Shown: piece by piece, positions 60,020 to 64,000 of the stretch
How positions within the stretch are numbered: the first letter of the stretch is position 1
Layout of the letters: each line of letters begins with the position of its first letter
Origin: Sipunculus nudus
Taxonomy: Eukaryota > Annelida > Sipuncula > Golfingiida > Sipunculidae
Direction: 5' to 3'
DNA: 64,000 bases
NCBI GenBank assembly: GCA_026874595.1
Contig: CM049313.1
Span: 19,157,508-19,221,507 of the forward strand
Translations under genes and position numbers: made by a program
Notes under the pieces: generated by a model
What the model was told of the DNA's origin: nothing
The model's database searches: none
What the model saw: only the letters and a program-made list of their open reading frames with translations

Positions 60020-60125
60020 TAGTCGAGTCCACACTGTCCAAGTCCGAGTCATGAGGATCGAGTCCAAGTCCACCGTATTCCAGTCTGAGTCTTTTTGGAA
60101 CTCGAGTCAAGGTCCGAGTCCGAAA
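60020..60125 (+). repeat. GAGTC-rich stretch
   Basis: Repeated 'cgagtc' and 'tccgagtc' words ('aagtccgagtc', 'cgagtccaagtcc', 'aactcgagtcaagg'), directly next to the right end of the Tc1-like element. Confidence 0.6.
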
Positions 60126-60879
60126 TGTTTTTATTTAAAGCACCTTAAATTTAAATTTGAGATCAATATGTGTATTTGTAAGTAAATTTACGGAAGGGTT
60201 TTATGAATTACATTAAATTTCCAGAGCAGATATTGAGTTTTAAACATTGTATAGACTTGTTTTGTTATATTCTGTCATTAGTTCGCTCATGTTAGTCTTT
60301 ATAGTGGGATTTCTAAATTGCATTTCAGCCTTATAGTTGACAATTTTTTTTCTGCTGAACTCGAGATGGATTCCTCAAGTCCTTGCCTTCGAGTCAGGGT
60401 ACAAGTCCCAGTATATATGCGTAAGATAAGTCTAGCAAATTCAGTAGATGAATCGCAGTCAACTAATTTTCTACAACTAAACTTTAAACATTGCAAAATA
60501 TGTTTTATTTTCATGATATTTCTATTTTTCACTTAGGGACTACAGGCATGAAATTTAATTTCCTGTAGCTAGCGGAACAGTTTAACGATCCTGAGAATGA
60601 AAAACTTTTTTAATTAACTCTCGTTATCCAATCCTAAGGCAAATACGGAGGAAGCCGTAATTCATCGTATGATGAATCATGCGGAAGCTTCAACCCAAAC
60701 CCTCCCACTCGGACTTAAATTACACCTAGCTGATTGTCAGAGTGCGAAATCCGAAATGTTTTTTATTTAAAGCATCTTAAATTTCAAATTTAAGATGATC
60801 ATATGTATCTGTAAGTAAACAAGGGTTTTATGAATTACACTAAATTTCCTGTGTATATACTGAGTTTCCCATTTTCAAT

Positions 60880-61110
60880 CGAGCAGAAGTTACCGTACAT
60901 TTGTGAATATTCCCTGACGACGCTCATGAATCCAGATTATATGCTGGATGAACACCAAAATCTAATCTATTCTTCCGTGGCCAATTCCCGAAATGCCCTG
61001 AACATTTCATGATATTCCGTTCAATATTATGTTATGTTGTGAACACCCCCCCAACACACACACTCGAATAGACGCAGGAATAAACGCACACGCTCCTGGC
61101 GGTGGAAAAA
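60880..61110 (-). mobile_element. inverted copy of the ~300-bp family inside a duplicated block
   Basis: On the minus strand: 'ccaccgccaggagc', GT-rich tract, 'ttcacaacataacataat', 'gaacggaatatcatgaaatg', 'agattagattttggtgt'. It splits the second copy of the duplicated block, which explains the longer second copy. Confidence 0.55.
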
Positions 61111-61634
61111 TGAAATCGCTCTTTCTTTCTGATAGTAACAGCGAAATAGGTACCACTAAAGAATCAGTAACTACATGCCTACATGCTTTATATATGCATT
61201 TGGCAGGTCTAACAACTGCTGTTGATGAATCACACCCAACTAATTTTTTACAATCAATCTTAAAATATTGCCAAATATGTTTTATTTTTATGATAATGCC
61301 ATTTGCACGTAGGGACCGCATTAGATGAGATATACGTGACAGATAAACCAATCATTATAACTATGAATCTATGTTATAGTTAAATGAAGCCATTGGTAGA
61401 ACGTCTGAGTCATGATATAGCTGAGCCTTCAATCGGCTATAGAACTGATACACATGACATTTTAGCAGAGTTAAGCAAGCCATGTTACGTAGATAAGCCT
61501 TGCAATCAATGGTTCTAGATCCAATGTACGTTTTGTAGTTAGGCACAACCAGTGCTTTAAAGCAGTGTGCATATATTACATCTACGTTGATTTCGTCGGA
61601 CCATAAAATAATGGGGTTTGTCAGGCCAATCACA

Positions 61635-61829
61635 GGCACCTAACGTGTGCATCCAGAATAAACAGTAGTTTTTCAAAACATGAACGATATATGCATCCTC
61701 CGAGTAACCTATATACACAGTTTACATAGGTTACTATATATATAAGTTTATTTAAGTTACTTGGAGGATGCATTTATCGTTTGTTTTTGAAAAACTATTG
61801 ATTTATTCTGAATTTACACGTCAGGTGCT
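61635..61829. mobile_element. foldback (palindromic) element
   Basis: Two arms of about 85 nt pair with each other: 'ggcacctaacgtgtgcatcc...agtttttcaaaacatgaacg' against the reverse complement of the segment ending 'tacacgtcaggtgc'. The centre is a short AT-rich stretch with TATATA. This is a typical foldback mini-transposon. Confidence 0.65.
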
Positions 61830-62149
61830 TGTGGGGCAAATAAAAGATTTTATCCTGTCGTTCGACAGAATCGGCGTCCAGCAATTCTTTGTCAAATCGA
61901 GGAATTTCCGACAAAAAGTCAGACATGAACACGGGAAAGACATTTGCGGGATAAATCAGTCATTTCTGTCTAGGTTACGATATTCCGCAAAATGGCGGAC
62001 ATTGAGCCTAGTTATGTGCCAGGCCGGATGATCGCGCGGCGAAGAATAAAGTCTAGATTTATATGTCCCGGTGCCAATACATGTAGATATAGATCGGCCT
62101 AATATGTACCTTGCTTAGCCCAATGCATGTTTAAAAATTTAAGCACATT

Positions 62150-62600
62150 CAGTGGCTTTAGTTCTAAAGCACATAATATAGTTTAGCCCAGTTTGTGGTT
62201 TTAGACCCAATGCACGTTAAACGGTTAAACCCAGTCAGTGGTTTAGACACAATGCACGTTATAAAGTTAAGACCAGTATGTGGTGTTAGACCCAATACAC
62301 GTTATAGAGTTAAGCCCAGTCAGTGGTTTTAGACCCAATGCACGTTATATGGTTAAACCCAGTCAGTGGTTTTAGACACAATGCACGTTATAAAGTTAAG
62401 ACCAGTATGTGGTGTTAGACCCAATACACGTTATAGAGTTAAGCCCAGTCAGTGGTTTTAGACCCAATACACGTTATAAAGTTAAGATCGGCAGTGGTTT
62501 TAGACCCAATTCACGCTAAACAGTTAAGCCCAGTCAGTGGTTTGAGACCCAATCCACGTAATATAGTTAAGAACAGTTTCAGCTAGGTTGTATAGTTAAG
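62150..62600. repeat. 43-bp minisatellite with 129-bp higher-order period
   Basis: Units of the form 'acgttatagagttaagcccag' plus 'tcagtggttttagacccaat' (43 bp). Within 62210-62470 three unit variants (…aaagttaagaccagtatg…, …gagttaagcccagtcag…, …tggttaaacccagtcag…) repeat in order, giving a 129-bp super-unit. Outer units are more diverged. Confidence 0.8.
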
Positions 62601-63220
62601 CCTGGTCAGTTGATTAAGGCCAGATTACAGTTAAGCTCTATCGTATCAATAATGGATACCATGTTAAACATCCGGTCAATATATCTTGATGGCCCATAAA
62701 CAGAGCAAATTCAACTTTCAATAGTTTCTTTTATGATTTTTCTGGTAATAAAGGTTAAAAAGTTATCGATCTCGTCATGTTAAGGAGAAAATGTTTAAAA
62801 TTTCCCCATTTTACTCCTAATTATACGAAGAGCCAGTCTGTCGTCTTCTGTTTTAAATCAATCAATTTCTGTTTTCTAATTACCGTCTGCATAAAAAGCC
62901 TGTTGTAACGCATTTAGTATATATTTATGGTAACGTTACATTCAAGCTCATAGAAAACAGCTGTCTACCGCTCTCAGGTTAAGTCTACAGATGATTCACG
63001 TTGACCTATACATAATTGTGAACATGTGAACAGGTTCCATTCATTCTGGCCTTTTATTTATCCGAGGTCCACTATTTATATGAAGTGGCGTCAGTTTATC
63101 TCCAAGGGAGAGGGACGTCTCGGAGTGGGAAGGGTAATCAAAGCGGGGACAACATATTATTTTAAAAGGTTTTATGTTTCCGGTTTAGGTTACTTCTAAA
63201 CCCAGTATAGATATAAAATA
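62600..63220. other. no gene seen
   Basis: Unique-looking sequence after the minisatellite. Confidence 0.5.
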
Positions 63221-63415
63221 TTTCATAAACTCAGAAATGGAACCATAGTCTGTAATTCTAATTATTGATATATTTCATATATATTGATATATTTGCAATA
63301 TATAAATATTATTCTCTGAATATCGGGGGGGGGGGGGTGATTACATTGACCACCCCCTTCCCCCAGTTCTTTTTAACAGGCAGATAAATATCCCTACCCC
63401 TCTGTATTGACGTTC
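63220..63415 (+). repeat. second copy of the 26.2-kb dispersed repeat
   Basis: 'atggaaccatagtctgtaat...tctaattattgatatatttc' and 'ttacattgaccacccccttc'. Contains a G-run. Confidence 0.6.
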
Positions 63416-64000
63416 CTGTTTATATGAAATATTTAATTTGTATCTTGTTTGCAGAAAAATATGAGGTAGACAGTCACAGGGGAACAGACAGAACCCCATC
63501 CCGCCAAAAGCTCCACCCCCTATGACAAAGAGAACAACATCCCCTACCCAGAATATCAACTTTTTTTTCACTCCAACCACACAATTTACGGAAAATATAT
63601 ATTAATTTTTAGTTACAAAAGTAAATGTAGCTCAGTTTCTGCACTGGATCTGCTTCTGAACATGATAAAAACTACTTGAGATCCTAACGGTATGGTCAAA
63701 ATAAGGGAAATGTTATACATTGAGTATAATCATGTTTAATTAAACATACATTCTAATATATGTATAGATTACTACGATCTCTTTAAACGCCATGATAAGG
63801 AACATAGATTCTGTGAGTATGCTTAAAGGCTTTTATAGACATGTATGGGAAATATGGGTTTTTAATTTACTTCAAAAGGCTAATACTTTGAAAGATAAAC
63901 TGTAAAAAATGAAATATCAATATGTCGTGCAGAGTACAAACTCATGGTTAACGACTCCGCGACTCGCGCAGCGGTTATACTGCAGTTGACCCAGATCACT

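Larger units (their letters stand above)
58806..61330. repeat. tandemly duplicated block, each copy with its own insertion
   Basis: Two copies of a roughly 0.75-kb segment. The first half ('acaggcatga...aatttcctgtag', 'gccgtaattcatcgtatgatg') is at 58806-59035 and 60541-60745. The second half ('tccgaaatgttttt', 'gggttttatgaattacac', 'gcaaaatatgttttatttt') is at 60117-60540 and 60750-61320. The first copy is split by the 59046-60017 element, the second by a GT-rich family copy at 60880-61110. Confidence 0.65.

Noticed and set aside
61989-62100. ATG in good context starting a 36-codon frame
   Set aside because: Too short, no recognisable family and no clear donor site.

Overview
This is a gene-poor, AT-rich, intron-dominated piece of a metazoan nuclear genome. 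The dispersed repeat vocabulary (tRNA-headed SINEs, a 'gatcgctatagctc' family, many TIR-bounded mini-transposons, Penelope-like elements, about twenty (TA)n arrays) together with an SLC24-type exchanger gene suggests a lophotrochozoan, most likely a mollusc such as a bivalve. That assignment is inference. No bacterial features, rRNA genes, canonical tRNA genes or CRISPR arrays were seen.

The only host gene I recognise is on the minus strand: a K+-dependent Na+/Ca2+ exchanger (NCKX, SLC24A family). Three consecutive exons are visible at 35317-35458, 18570-18895 and 17357-17491. They encode the large cytosolic loop and the entry into the second membrane half, and all splice phases agree. A fourth candidate exon at 53023-53125 also fits in phase, but its protein sequence is not recognised. 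The two alpha-repeat halves of the exchanger were not found, so the window lies in the middle of a very large gene whose introns here are about 17.6, 16.4 and 1.1 kb.

The introns are filled with mobile elements. Region by region: 1-17 kb holds a hammerhead-like motif (3.9 kb), SINE copies (6.1 and 11.3 kb), hAT-like elements (8.3-9.2 and 11.7-12.2 kb) and a TGATGTCATAACG minisatellite that carries an inserted tRNA-like element (16.3 kb). 21.7-25.2 kb is a tandem block of about four diverged units rich in (TA)n, with a second hammerhead-like motif inside. 25.5-26.1 kb is the 3' end of a dead Penelope-like retroelement followed by a third hammerhead-like motif. 26.4-40.3 kb is dominated by two roughly 4-kb inverted repeat arms, and the spacer between them contains the NCKX exon at 35.3 kb. 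42-50 kb has a well-preserved SINE, tandem duplications and a palindromic mini-transposon. 50.5-53.9 kb carries two degenerate, oppositely oriented fragments of a RecQ-like helicase gene. 55.9-61.8 kb is a nest of insertions: a tandem 245-bp duplication, a probable Helitron 3' end, a Tc1-like element containing a GC-rich hAT-like element, and a foldback. 62.1-62.6 kb is a 43-bp minisatellite with a 129-bp higher-order period.

The most interesting signal is the set of three divergent sequences at 3.9, 22.2 and 25.5 kb. Each can be folded by eye into a type-I hammerhead ribozyme with compensating changes in all three stems. One lies just downstream of the Penelope-like reading frame, in the same orientation. 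Another sits at the junction of a roughly 190-bp head-to-tail repeat whose boundary is the predicted self-cleavage site.
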